NCBI RefSeq assembly: GCF_000814005.1
Contig: NZ_JWLK01000006.1
Span: 352,263 to 416,262 of the forward strand
DNA: 64,000 bases
Reading direction: 5' to 3'
Origin: Ruegeria sp. ANG-S4
GTDB lineage: Bacteria > Pseudomonadota > Alphaproteobacteria > Rhodobacterales > Rhodobacteraceae
This document shows, piece by piece, positions 51,675-60,520 of the stretch. Numbering within the stretch: the stretch's first letter is position 1; each line of letters starts with the position of its first letter. Both the position numbers and the translations under genes were made by a program. Under the pieces are notes generated by a model that was given only the letters and a program-made list of their open reading frames with translations, was not told the DNA's origin and searched no databases.

Positions 51675-52208
51675 TCAGACTGGAAAGTTCAACTGCCGGA
51701 TCAGTTGCCAGATGTCACGATTGGCGTCAGAGAGCTGTTTGACCACATCTTCGATCTCGTGCATGGCCTGATCATCCACCGTGTCTTCTCGGCCCAACTT
51801 GATACCCGTTTTGCGGTCTGCGATGCGCATCAGGATTGTCTTTGGATTGCCGCTTTCCGGATCGAATGAATAAATGCAGTGATTGTACTTGTTCCTAACA
51901 GACGACAGACGCGACAAGCGTTGCGTATGCTCGAGGATCGGATCGCGGATTTCGGGCGCACGACCATCCATCTTGGCCAGCCGCTCGACAAGATCGATCC
52001 GCGCGCGCGTGGTATTGAGCGTCAGGAAGATGATGACCGCTACATCCTTGTTGGCACCCGTCAAGCCTGCGATCAGATGGATCAACAGGCTTTCGGTGTT
52101 GGTCCACATGTAATTCAGACGCCCGACCAACAGGATCAAGCGGTCAAATCGGGACTCGAACGGTTCAGTCAAGGCTGGGGCCGCGCGTATCGTTGGGCGC
52201 GACCTCAA
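51675..52208 (-). CDS. Conserved-type hypothetical protein, helical
   Basis: 177 residues from TTG 52208; a shorter start at ATG 52109 is possible. It is helical, with [14 protein letters not shown] near residue 105, which resembles the R-x4-6-H pattern of HEPN-like or TubR-like helical bundles, but the rest is unlike the HEPN gene at 24699. It overlaps the LuxR regulator gene by 44 bp on the same strand, so they may be co-expressed. Function unknown. Confidence 0.55.
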   Translation of the reverse strand: MRSRPTIRAAPALTEPFESRFDRLILLVGRLNYMWTNTESLLIHLIAGLTGANKDVAVIIFLTLNTTRARIDLVERLAKMDGRAPEIRDPILEHTQRLSRLSSVRNKYNHCIYSFDPESGNPKTILMRIADRKTGIKLGREDTVDDQAMHEIEDVVKQLSDANRDIWQLIRQLNFPV

Positions 52209-52926
52209 AATAGAAATGTGCTGCCGCCGTTCGATTTCTGACGCCTATTTTTCCCGAAACGTTGTGCATATGCAGCTTGACCGTGTGCTCGGTGATGCCC
52301 AGTTTTGACGCGATGGTCTTGTTGCTTTCGCCTTGCGACACCAACCGCAGGACCTGCTTTTCGCGTTTCGTCAACTTGGAATAAAGCGGCATCTTTTGGG
52401 AAAGTCGGGCCGGGGTCGGCTTTGGTTGAGGCGATGGCCTTTCCGGTGCATTCGAAGCGGCAGGAAGGCAATCGGCCAAAAAGCAGGGCAAATGCAGTTC
52501 TTCATGCATCAGCAACCGCAGGATGGACCGCCAAACATCAGGCGCCACGTTCATTGGCAGATACCCTATGTCCCCGAACCGGGCGCGATCCCAGTGTTCA
52601 AACAGAAACCGGGCAGAGCTTTCCTTGCGATACGCAAACGCAAGGCACCCGGACGCCGCCACTTGCAAATAGTCTTCGGGACGGTTCAGCAAATCCTCAA
52701 GCATCATCTGATCGACGACGACGATTTGCCCGGATGCATTGGTGTCGGCCTCGCCTGACAGCAGCGTGTCCAATGCATCAAAGCGCATCGCTTCGACGCC
52801 GAATTCATTTTGCACGCTGCGCAGGGTTTGGTTCGAATAAAATAGTTCTTTTCCAATAAAGATGATCGACAATTCTTCGGAGTAATTCAATTGTTCATCA
52901 ATACCATTACTCAATGAGAAGCTCAT
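52165..52926 (-). CDS. LuxR-type transcription regulator
   Basis: 253 residues. The C-terminal domain (KLTKREKQVLRLVSQGESNK, IASKLGITEHTVKLHMHNVS, GKIGVRNRTAAA) is a complete LuxR/GerE helix-turn-helix. The N-terminal 160 residues resemble a degenerate receiver-like domain (IIFIGKELFYSN, FDALDTLL, IVVVDQMMLEDLL) but lack the usual acidic pocket, so it is probably not phosphorylated in the standard way. CsgD-like regulators of adhesion and matrix have this arrangement. It is divergent from the Gly-rich secretion locus with a 613-bp gap and may control it. ATG 52926 is used; a frame to 52962 is possible. Confidence 0.85.
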   Translation of the reverse strand: MSFSLSNGIDEQLNYSEELSIIFIGKELFYSNQTLRSVQNEFGVEAMRFDALDTLLSGEADTNASGQIVVVDQMMLEDLLNRPEDYLQVAASGCLAFAYRKESSARFLFEHWDRARFGDIGYLPMNVAPDVWRSILRLLMHEELHLPCFLADCLPAASNAPERPSPQPKPTPARLSQKMPLYSKLTKREKQVLRLVSQGESNKTIASKLGITEHTVKLHMHNVSGKIGVRNRTAAAHFYFEVAPNDTRGPSLD

Positions 52927-53132
52927 TGATCTACCCTCACTAATACCTGCGCCGCCTCTCAAATTAAGTAGGATTTGGTGCTACTTTTGGTGGCGCAAAA
53001 CGATAACGTAAACATTCAAAACTAAACTCGATGATAGCTTAAAGTTCATATTTCAGCAATAGAATGATCGGCCTCCCACCAATTCGATGTAGAACTTTTG
53101 ATCAGGTGTTGAACGCATCGGGGCCTGTAAGT

Positions 53133-53236
53133 GCAAGAAAAGAAAAAACTTTATTTCTTGTCGCCTAATTTTAGTGCTGCCGCGACCAAAATGTGCTGAA
53201 AACACGGGCGCAAGAAAAAACTCTTTTTTTGTCATA
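53133..53236. promoter_or_regulatory. Two similar A/T-tract inverted repeats upstream of the Gly-rich operon
   Basis: Copy 1 (53133-53163) and copy 2 (53210-53233), 77 bp apart, both read GCAAGAAAA ... AACT, then a T-rich arm ending in GTC. Copy 1 has perfect arms CAAGAAA/TTTCTTG. They lie in the 613-bp divergent region 52927-53539 between the LuxR gene and the Gly-rich gene and are good candidates for regulator sites or a nucleoid-protein silencing tract. Nothing else was recognised in that region. Confidence 0.45.
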
Positions 53237-53539
53237 ATGTTGCCCAAATTAATGCTTTCGGCCAGCTATCCATTTTCTGACCTCGCTGCGACCATGATCG
53301 GGCTTCATTTTACGGAGCACCTTAATTCCTGACGTGTCTGCATTCCGCGCATTTTCGCGATTCTCAGGCGGACACGCCGTCGGCTTGGCCGAGAAAGGGG
53401 GTGACAGACCGATCATGAAAAGTACTGCCGCACAAGCGAGTGGTTTCGAGCTTGTTGTGGAGAATTCTGTTTCAACCGCACCAATAACTGCTTTGTAGAT
53501 GAATGGCGGTCTGGTGCTCTAAGATGAGTGGAAATTATT

Positions 53540-56080
53540 ATGTCTATGGATCGTAGAATTGCTCCTTTGTCTCCCGGTGATGACGGTCGTGAAGTTGACC
53601 AGGATCCGGTTGTAGACGAGCCCAGCGTCGAAGAAGAAATGGCGCTAGTCGACGACCTGAACGCACAACAGCAACAGCAGCAGCAACAGCAGCAGCAAGG
53701 CGACGACAGCAACACCAATGGTGGCAACGACAGCAACACCAACGGTGGCAACGACAGCAACACCAACGGTGGCAACGACAGCAACACCAACGGTGGTAAT
53801 GACAGCAACACCAACGGCGGTAACGACAGCAACTCGCAAACCAACGGTGGTAACGACAGCAATACCAACACCGCAACCGTCGACATCGACTTTGGTGGTG
53901 GCGAATGGATTCCGCGCGACGATGACAAGGTCGACGTGGATATCGACAATAACGGTGACGTCAACGGTGATGTCATCACGGCTGGGAATGACATTGATTA
54001 TGATCCCGGCGATGACCTGAACCTTGATATTTCGCTGGACGGACCCGGCAACGACTTCTCGGCGATCAACCATCAGATGGCATCGCTGGAAGACAACGAC
54101 CATCTTGGTTCGGCGACCGTTCACAATGAAGGTGAGTTCCATCAGGACGGCGACGCCCACGGCGGCAATGCGCATGCTGAAGACGGTATTGACGTAAATG
54201 CCGACGGTGGTGACTCCGGCGGTGGCGGCACCAGCTATGGTGGCGACGCAGCTGGTAACACCAGCGGAAGCCACTCATTCGCGCTTGGCGGACATTCCGG
54301 CCACGCGGATGGTACGGCTTCGGGTGGAAACGGAGCGGCCTCGGGCAGCGCGAACAATACCAGCGTTGGATTGGGACTGTCCGGTGCACACGCAGACGGC
54401 GACAGCACGGGTGGAAACGGCGGAAACGCTGACAACGACTCCGGTGCGGTTAACCTCGGCGTCGCAGGCGCAAACTCTGAGTCAACTGGTGGTGAAGGCG
54501 GCAACGCTGGATCGATCGGCCTTGGCCTGGGTCTTGGTCTGTCCGGATCGAACGCACAAAGCGATGCTGGCGGTGGTGACAACGCCTCTGGTTCGCTGGC
54601 AGCGGGTCTGGGACTTGCCGGAACTGACGCTTCCAACGGAAACGCGGATGGCGGAAACGGCAACGCGCAGACAAGCGGAAACGCCGACAACACAAGCGAA
54701 GGCACCAACGAGGCGAACGACTCGTCCGCAGGTGGCAACATCGGTCTTGGTCTGGCAGGCGCGGGTGCGCTGGGTGCCAACGACGGATCCGGCGGCAATG
54801 GCAATGGTGGCCAAGGTGATGGCGGCCAGGGCGATGGCGGCAACGGCAACGGCGGAACCGGTAACGGCGGCAACGGACCTGGCGGTTCGGGTGACGGCGG
54901 AAACGGCAACGGTGGAACCGGTAACGGCGGCAACGGACCTGGTGGTTCGGGTGACGGCGGCAACGGTGGTGGCGGAACATCAGGTACGCTTGAGAACGCC
55001 CAAGCTGCAACAGCCCAGGCGCAACTGCTTGGTCTCGGCCTGAACGCAGCTGATCCTGACCCGACAACTGGCGGCGGCGGATCGGCCGGCGACGCGAACG
55101 GACCTGGTGGTGCCGGTGACGGTGGCAACGGATCCGGTGGATCTGGTGACGGCGGCAACGGACCTGGTGGTGCCGGCGACGGCGGCAACGGAACCGGTGG
55201 ATCTGGTGACGGTGGCAACGGACCCGGTGGAGCCGGTGACGGTGGCAACGGCTCTGGTGGTTCCGGTGACGGTGGCCAAGGCGGTGGTCAGGCTGACGCG
55301 GACGCAGACGCAAATGGCGTCGGTGATCAGACCGCAGCTGGACCGGTAATCGCCCAGACACCTGGCGACATCGACGGAATGACCTCGAACTGGCAGGCGC
55401 CGGATGGGTCCGGTGGAGCCGGCGGAACCAACAATACTCACGGTTCGTCTGACGCCGATGGTTCCGGAACGTCGACCGCCGAAGGTACTGGTGGTGACGG
55501 CGGAACAGCCAACCCGAACGCCAACTCGGCAGGAAGCGGTGCAGGTTCTGCAGACGCATCCAACGAAGCTGGTAACGGCGGCGACGCAGACTCATGGTCT
55601 GATGCGGCCAACGACGGTTATGCGGAAAGCCTGGCCGAGGCGATTGCAGGATATGGTGGTGACGCCATGTCTGACAACGATGCGACCTCGACCGGAACCG
55701 GCTCTGGATCCGGAACCGCATACTCTGGCGCAGGTGGTGCAGGTGGCGCCGCAGCGGCCAATGGCGGAACCAGCGGTGACGTCATGGGCAGCTCGACCGG
55801 TGGTGCGACCACAGGTGCGACCAACACCGGCGGTGAAGCATCCGGCGCAAACTCCGGTGCTGGCGGTGCTGGCGGCATGGGCGGCACCTGGGGCTCGAAC
55901 AACGGTGGCGACGGTATCGTCAACGGTGAGTCCTACGCGTCTGCAGCAGCCGTTGTCGACACGTCCGCGTTCAACCAGTCGATCGTCATGGGTGCCAACG
56001 TGCTTGGTAACTCGGTCGATACGACCATGGTCGGTGGTTCGATGACATCGAGCTACGCCAGCGACGACAACGACGTATAA
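53540..56080 (+). CDS. Gly/Asn-rich low-complexity secreted protein, about 846 residues
   Basis: The N-terminal 42 residues are acidic, then follow 11 glutamines, seven copies of a GGNDSNTN-like octapeptide, an acidic region (DDDKVDVDIDNNGDVNGDV), and about 700 residues of Gly/Asn/Ser/Asp repeats (GLGLGLSG, GGNGPGGSGDGG). The last 45 residues differ: AFNQSIVMGANVLGNSVD, then MVGGSMTSSY and an acidic end. There is no Sec signal peptide. With an ABC transporter and adaptor downstream it is a good candidate for a type I secreted filament or matrix protein. ATG 53540 follows GAGTGGA; ATG 53546 is possible. The antisense proline-rich frames are artefacts of the GC-rich repeats. Confidence 0.75.
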   Translation: MSMDRRIAPLSPGDDGREVDQDPVVDEPSVEEEMALVDDLNAQQQQQQQQQQQGDDSNTNGGNDSNTNGGNDSNTNGGNDSNTNGGNDSNTNGGNDSNSQTNGGNDSNTNTATVDIDFGGGEWIPRDDDKVDVDIDNNGDVNGDVITAGNDIDYDPGDDLNLDISLDGPGNDFSAINHQMASLEDNDHLGSATVHNEGEFHQDGDAHGGNAHAEDGIDVNADGGDSGGGGTSYGGDAAGNTSGSHSFALGGHSGHADGTASGGNGAASGSANNTSVGLGLSGAHADGDSTGGNGGNADNDSGAVNLGVAGANSESTGGEGGNAGSIGLGLGLGLSGSNAQSDAGGGDNASGSLAAGLGLAGTDASNGNADGGNGNAQTSGNADNTSEGTNEANDSSAGGNIGLGLAGAGALGANDGSGGNGNGGQGDGGQGDGGNGNGGTGNGGNGPGGSGDGGNGNGGTGNGGNGPGGSGDGGNGGGGTSGTLENAQAATAQAQLLGLGLNAADPDPTTGGGGSAGDANGPGGAGDGGNGSGGSGDGGNGPGGAGDGGNGTGGSGDGGNGPGGAGDGGNGSGGSGDGGQGGGQADADADANGVGDQTAAGPVIAQTPGDIDGMTSNWQAPDGSGGAGGTNNTHGSSDADGSGTSTAEGTGGDGGTANPNANSAGSGAGSADASNEAGNGGDADSWSDAANDGYAESLAEAIAGYGGDAMSDNDATSTGTGSGSGTAYSGAGGAGGAAAANGGTSGDVMGSSTGGATTGATNTGGEASGANSGAGGAGGMGGTWGSNNGGDGIVNGESYASAAAVVDTSAFNQSIVMGANVLGNSVDTTMVGGSMTSSYASDDNDV
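53666..53872. repeat. Polyglutamine tract and 24-bp tandem repeats inside the Gly-rich gene
   Basis: Mixed CAA/CAG codons encode 11 Gln (53666-53698), then about seven 24-bp units (GGCAACGACAGCAACACCAA-type) encode the octapeptide; one unit has two extra codons. Such arrays change copy number by slippage and give length variants without shifting the frame, because the units are multiples of three. Confidence 0.8.
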
Positions 56081-56091
56081 GACACGCGTTT

Positions 56092-56115
56092 CGGGGGCCG
56101 CATTTTCGGCCCCCG
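56092..56115 (+). terminator. Terminator or attenuator after the Gly-rich gene
   Basis: Perfect 9-bp stem CGGGGGCCG/CGGCCCCCG with a 6-nt loop, followed by CTTTAACG, so only a weak T run. It would let part of the transcripts end, giving more of the Gly-rich protein than of the downstream genes. Confidence 0.6.
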
Positions 56116-56211
56116 CTTTAACGAAATTGCCAAGGCCGCCCAGTGCGGCCTCGGCCCAGCAAAAACCAAACCGGAAATTTTCTGTCGGTGCGGTAGTTAA
56201 GGATCATCGAC

Positions 56212-58170
56212 ATGTCGTTCGACAGTGTTACCGAAAAGATTGCACACTTTATTGGAACCTTTGATCTTACGATTGAGCAAGCCCGTCTGAGGGATCAATA
56301 CGAAGAATTCACGGCGCATCGGCGCAAGGTTGAACTGGAAGAGCTGGAAGACCCGTTCACAATTCGGGTCAAAGCCAAGCTTGATCTGGATCCCGGCGTT
56401 TACAAGCCGCTTCCCTACAAATTCATGACGCCACCCGACGATCCAACACCTCCGCCCTATTTTGGCGGTCCGGTCGATGAAACGGTCATCAACATCGGTC
56501 AGCCATTTATACAGCTTTCTGTGTTTTCCGAGGCCGAACCGTTCGGTGGGATCGAGTTCCAATTCAATTTGATCCTTGAAAAGCCGGAAATCGTGACCGA
56601 GCTGATCGGATCGGCGGTGACCTACACCTTCCAGACGTTGAAGCTGATCGACAATGATGTCGTGGGTCAGGGCGATTTCCGCGACACTGCAGAATTGATG
56701 GCGCAAGCCGAGGCAGCCGCGGACCTGGCCGCATCACTGCATGTGATATCGGCTCCATCCCTTGCGATTTCCGACTATAAATCGGTGGATTACGTCGAGG
56801 CGTTGGCCGAGGAAATGCTGACGCCGTTCGTCACGGACGTCGAAGGTGTGGTTGTCCATCAATTCCAGGGCGCGGATGCGCTGGGCATCATCGTGAACGG
56901 GGAACACGTCGAAGAGGCTCCGGAATGGGAGGATCTTCTGCCCGAACATCACAAACCCGAAGAAGAAGAGGAAGACGCTTCACCCGATCCCTTGCCAGCC
57001 GAATGGGATCAGGATGACGAGTTCGAGTTCGGAGACGGCCACTCCGTCATAACGGGCGGCAACCTCGCGATTAATCAGGTAAACGCAACGGTTGCGTGGG
57101 TGGATGCGCCTTATATCGCGGTGGGCGGCAAGTCGGTCAGCCTGACGATGGTAAGCCAGGTCGCGGTTGTGTCCGACATGGACGAAGGCGCGCCCGGCCA
57201 TGAATCCGGCACCAAGGTTGTGCAGACTTCGAACATGGCCATTGAAGAAAACGCGGCGCACTGGGTGGATCAGGAAGCGAGTGGGGAAGACCAGCCCGCG
57301 CTGATAAACGTCGACTGGATCTACGGTGATCTGGTGGTGGCGAATTTCGTCGAACAAGTGATCGACGCAACCGATATCGACCACATAGAAACCGAGATTT
57401 CGGCGACCTCGACGCTTTATGCGCTGGGCGACAACGAAATGGTCAACGTGACCAACATCATCCAGTTGGGGTCGTACTATGACCTCGTGATGATCGGCGG
57501 TGACATGATCTCGGTCGATATGCTGATGCAAACACTGGTCCTGATGGATGACGATGTCGTCACCGGTGGACTGGCGGATGTCGAGGCCGGTACAGACGAG
57601 AACCTGATGATGAATCAGGCCTCGGTCAACACGATCGGTCAGGACGTTCACGAGCAGATGCATGAAACCATGTCAGCTGCGCTGGATATGACCGAAGCGA
57701 ACATGGACGCCCTTGAAGAGGCGCTGCTCAACGATCCGACTTTTGCCGGAATGGAACAGTTGCGTGTTCTGAACATCGAAGGCGATCTTTTGCAGGTCAA
57801 CATGATCCAGCAGGCCACGGTACTGGCGGATCAGGATGACGTGCATCTGAAAGGCCCGGACGGCGCCGTGACCGAAGTTACAGCGGGCAGCAATGCGATG
57901 CTGAACGCGGCGAACATTACCAAGGCCGGGGTCGACTCGACCGTTATGGGTGCCAATGGCGAATTTTCCGAGCTGTTGCTGCACCAGGCGAGCCTGATCG
58001 ATGTGCCAACCAATGATGAGATCGAAGAGATCGCGAATGAGGCGATTGCGCTGATCATGGAAGACATGTCCTTGCCCGGTGATGAAACCGGCATCGGGCC
58101 GAAAGGTGCCGATCTGACGCCCGGTGAAATGGCAACCGCCGACGACGGCCTGCAAACCATGCTGGCCTGA
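56212..58170 (+). CDS. 652-residue repeat protein of the second secretion locus
   Basis: No signal peptide. The first 200 residues include a helical start (VTEKIAHFIGTFDLTIEQA) and Pro-rich segments. From about residue 285 there are five loosely repeated units of the form NxxxNxA ... (V/I)xGGDxxxxDMxxQxxVLxDxDDV, for example YYDLVMIGGDMISVDMLMQT. The Gly-rich neighbour ends with a similar motif (VDTTMVGGSMTSSYASDDND). AAGGAT precedes ATG 56212. It lies between that gene and the transporter on one strand, so it is a second substrate or an assembly partner. No family recognised; a repeating beta-structure is likely from the pattern. Confidence 0.7.
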   Translation: MSFDSVTEKIAHFIGTFDLTIEQARLRDQYEEFTAHRRKVELEELEDPFTIRVKAKLDLDPGVYKPLPYKFMTPPDDPTPPPYFGGPVDETVINIGQPFIQLSVFSEAEPFGGIEFQFNLILEKPEIVTELIGSAVTYTFQTLKLIDNDVVGQGDFRDTAELMAQAEAAADLAASLHVISAPSLAISDYKSVDYVEALAEEMLTPFVTDVEGVVVHQFQGADALGIIVNGEHVEEAPEWEDLLPEHHKPEEEEEDASPDPLPAEWDQDDEFEFGDGHSVITGGNLAINQVNATVAWVDAPYIAVGGKSVSLTMVSQVAVVSDMDEGAPGHESGTKVVQTSNMAIEENAAHWVDQEASGEDQPALINVDWIYGDLVVANFVEQVIDATDIDHIETEISATSTLYALGDNEMVNVTNIIQLGSYYDLVMIGGDMISVDMLMQTLVLMDDDVVTGGLADVEAGTDENLMMNQASVNTIGQDVHEQMHETMSAALDMTEANMDALEEALLNDPTFAGMEQLRVLNIEGDLLQVNMIQQATVLADQDDVHLKGPDGAVTEVTAGSNAMLNAANITKAGVDSTVMGANGEFSELLLHQASLIDVPTNDEIEEIANEAIALIMEDMSLPGDETGIGPKGADLTPGEMATADDGLQTMLA

Positions 58171-58207
58171 TTTCCCTGTAAGTTACGAGTGAATCGAAGG
58201 TTAATTT

Positions 58208-60520
58208 ATGTCGATCGTTTTTTCGTCGCGCCGCACACGTTTTGCCAGTCCATTAGACCGGCATGGTGGCGGCGGACCCTTGGCCCTGAAGCCCAGCGAA
58301 TTGGTTTCAGGGTCGTCGCAGGCCGACGCAGCCCATTCATTTTCCCGGCTGCGCCTGACCAAGGAGATGCGAGTGCCGGACCCCGCGCAACGTCCCGCGG
58401 CCGATGCCCCAGATGGCGTGCAGGCTGTTCTGAACGGTGCGCTTAAGGCGACGCCCGACACTGAGGCGCCCGAGCAGATGCAAGCAAGGTTCGTTAATCA
58501 GCCGTCAGAGCCGGAACCTCACAGATCTGAACAACCGCGCGCCGGCTCTCCCCGTCAGCGCGCATCGTCGCGGCCCGCGCAAGACAAAGACCATGCGGGA
58601 GGCGACACTGGGGTGGCCGACGCCGAAGAGCCTGATCGTGACCCCGCCAAGCCATCAACCGCGCGCATGACCCCCTCTGCGCCGTCCGGCGGCGGAGACC
58701 GCATAGGCACAACGATCGAAGGCAAGGCAAACGAGCCGCTTATCCGCTCCACCTCGGGCGGAGGAGATGGCAAAGGGCCACCCCAAACCTTCCACAAACG
58801 CACGCCACCCGAAGACTTTCAAAGAACGCTGCGAACCTCGCTGAAGGCGATCTGGCGAAATCTGGCTTTCGTACTGCTTTTGACGTGCGCAACCAACGTG
58901 TTGATCCTTGCGATCCCGATCTATCTGTTCCAGATCAGTGACCGGGTTCTGACCAGCCGCTCGCTGGATACGCTGATAATGCTGACGGCGATTGTCGCGG
59001 GCGCAGTCGTTTTTCAAGCTGCGTTTGATGCAGTCCGGCGGTTCATGCTGATGCGCACTGCCGTCGAAGTCGCTGCGCGTCTCGGAGCCCCGGTTCTGAG
59101 TGCTGCGGCCCATGCATCGCTGCACGGCAATGGGCGGGAATACCAGACGCTTGGCGATCTGCAGCAAGTTCGGGGCTTTCTTGTTTCGGGAACGCTTATT
59201 TCGTTTCTGGATGTGCCCTTCGCGCCATTGTTCATTCTGATGATTTTTCTGGTGCACCCGCAGCTTGGCATGATCGTTGTCGTCACGGCGCTGTTGTTGA
59301 TGACCATCGCGCTGATCAACCAGAAAATGACGGCCAAGCCTTTCGCCAAAGCAAACATGGCGCAGTCGCTGGCCAATCAGCATCTGGATTCGATGTCGCG
59401 CAACAGCCAGATCATCAATGCGTTAGCCATGATCCCCGAAGCGGTGCGTATCTGGGGTCGGGATACAGCGCAATCCTTGACGTGGCAGGTCAAGGCGCAG
59501 GACCGGAATGTGGTTTTTGCGGCCATTTCCCGTGCCGTGCGCTTGCTGACCCAGATCGGTATCCTGGGTTGGGGCGCGTACCTGGCCCTGCAGGGTGAGA
59601 TCACTGGCGGTATGGTTATTGCCGCGTCAATCATTGCCGGTCGTGCATTTGCCCCGATCGAGGGATCAATCGAAGGCTGGAACACGTTTCTTCTGACGCG
59701 CGGTGCGTTCGGGCGTATCCAGCATCTGCTATCGAACTCGGCCCTGCAATTCGAGAAGCTGCGCTTACCCCGCCCCGAGGGTCGGCTGGATGTTGAACGC
59801 CTGCTTTATGTTCCGGGCGGCACAAAGCGCGTTGTCCTGAACGGCATCTCGTTTTCGTTGAACCCGGGTGAAACGCTGGCCATCATTGGCAACTCTGGTG
59901 CAGGCAAGACGACTTTGGGCAAGACGCTCGTCGGTTCGATCCTGCCGACTTCGGGCAGCGTCCGGCTGGACCTGATGGATATCCGCAACTGGGATCCGCG
60001 CCAATTTGGCGAAAGCATCGGGTACTTGCCGCAGGACGTGCAGCTGTTTCCCGGAACAATCAAGGACAATATCGGCCGGATGCGCTCGGACGCGACAGAC
60101 GAACAAATCCATGATGCAGCCGTTCTGGCGGATGTGCACAACATGATTGCCACGCTCCCACAAGGGTATGAGACGGTTGTCGCAGCGGACGGCGCGCCGT
60201 TGTCTGGCGGGCAAAAGCAACGGATTGCTTTGGCTCGCGCGTTCTTCGGCAACCCGCGGATGGTCGTTCTGGACGAGCCGAATTCCAATCTAGACGTCGC
60301 AGGCGACAAGGCACTGGCGCGCGCGATTGCACAGGCCAAGGAAAACAAGATCACGGTCGTGGTTATTACGCAGAAGCCAACGCTTCTGAATGTCGTGGAC
60401 AAAATCATGCTGCTGACGGACGGCCGCGTGGCGTTGTTCGGGCAGCGTGAGCAGGTTCTTGAGCAACTCAATGGACCACGTCCAAAGCCCGAATTGCAGG
60501 GCGGGGGGGATAAACAATGA
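58208..60520 (+). CDS. PrsD-like type I secretion ABC transporter with disordered N-terminal extension
   Basis: 770 residues. About the first 195 residues are Pro/Ser/Gly/Arg/Glu-rich and should be disordered, which is unusual; the common family is about 570 residues. The membrane domain follows (LAFVLLLTCATNVLILAIPI, a PrsD/AprD-type start), then the ATPase with Walker A GNSGAGKTTLGKTLVG (near residue 560), signature LSGGQKQ and Walker B MVVLDEPNSNLD. GAAGG lies before ATG 58208. It should export proteins of the same operon. Its 3' end overlaps the adaptor gene by 4 bp (ATGA). Confidence 0.9.
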   Translation: MSIVFSSRRTRFASPLDRHGGGGPLALKPSELVSGSSQADAAHSFSRLRLTKEMRVPDPAQRPAADAPDGVQAVLNGALKATPDTEAPEQMQARFVNQPSEPEPHRSEQPRAGSPRQRASSRPAQDKDHAGGDTGVADAEEPDRDPAKPSTARMTPSAPSGGGDRIGTTIEGKANEPLIRSTSGGGDGKGPPQTFHKRTPPEDFQRTLRTSLKAIWRNLAFVLLLTCATNVLILAIPIYLFQISDRVLTSRSLDTLIMLTAIVAGAVVFQAAFDAVRRFMLMRTAVEVAARLGAPVLSAAAHASLHGNGREYQTLGDLQQVRGFLVSGTLISFLDVPFAPLFILMIFLVHPQLGMIVVVTALLLMTIALINQKMTAKPFAKANMAQSLANQHLDSMSRNSQIINALAMIPEAVRIWGRDTAQSLTWQVKAQDRNVVFAAISRAVRLLTQIGILGWGAYLALQGEITGGMVIAASIIAGRAFAPIEGSIEGWNTFLLTRGAFGRIQHLLSNSALQFEKLRLPRPEGRLDVERLLYVPGGTKRVVLNGISFSLNPGETLAIIGNSGAGKTTLGKTLVGSILPTSGSVRLDLMDIRNWDPRQFGESIGYLPQDVQLFPGTIKDNIGRMRSDATDEQIHDAAVLADVHNMIATLPQGYETVVAADGAPLSGGQKQRIALARAFFGNPRMVVLDEPNSNLDVAGDKALARAIAQAKENKITVVVITQKPTLLNVVDKIMLLTDGRVALFGQREQVLEQLNGPRPKPELQGGGDKQ

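Noticed and set aside
53699..53872. CRISPR-like regular repeat
   Set aside because: Units are contiguous 24-bp coding repeats without spacers.
54235..55721. Long minus-strand frames rich in Pro or in Arg/His
   Set aside because: They are mirror images of the GC-rich Gly repeats on the plus strand; no start signal and no recognisable domain.
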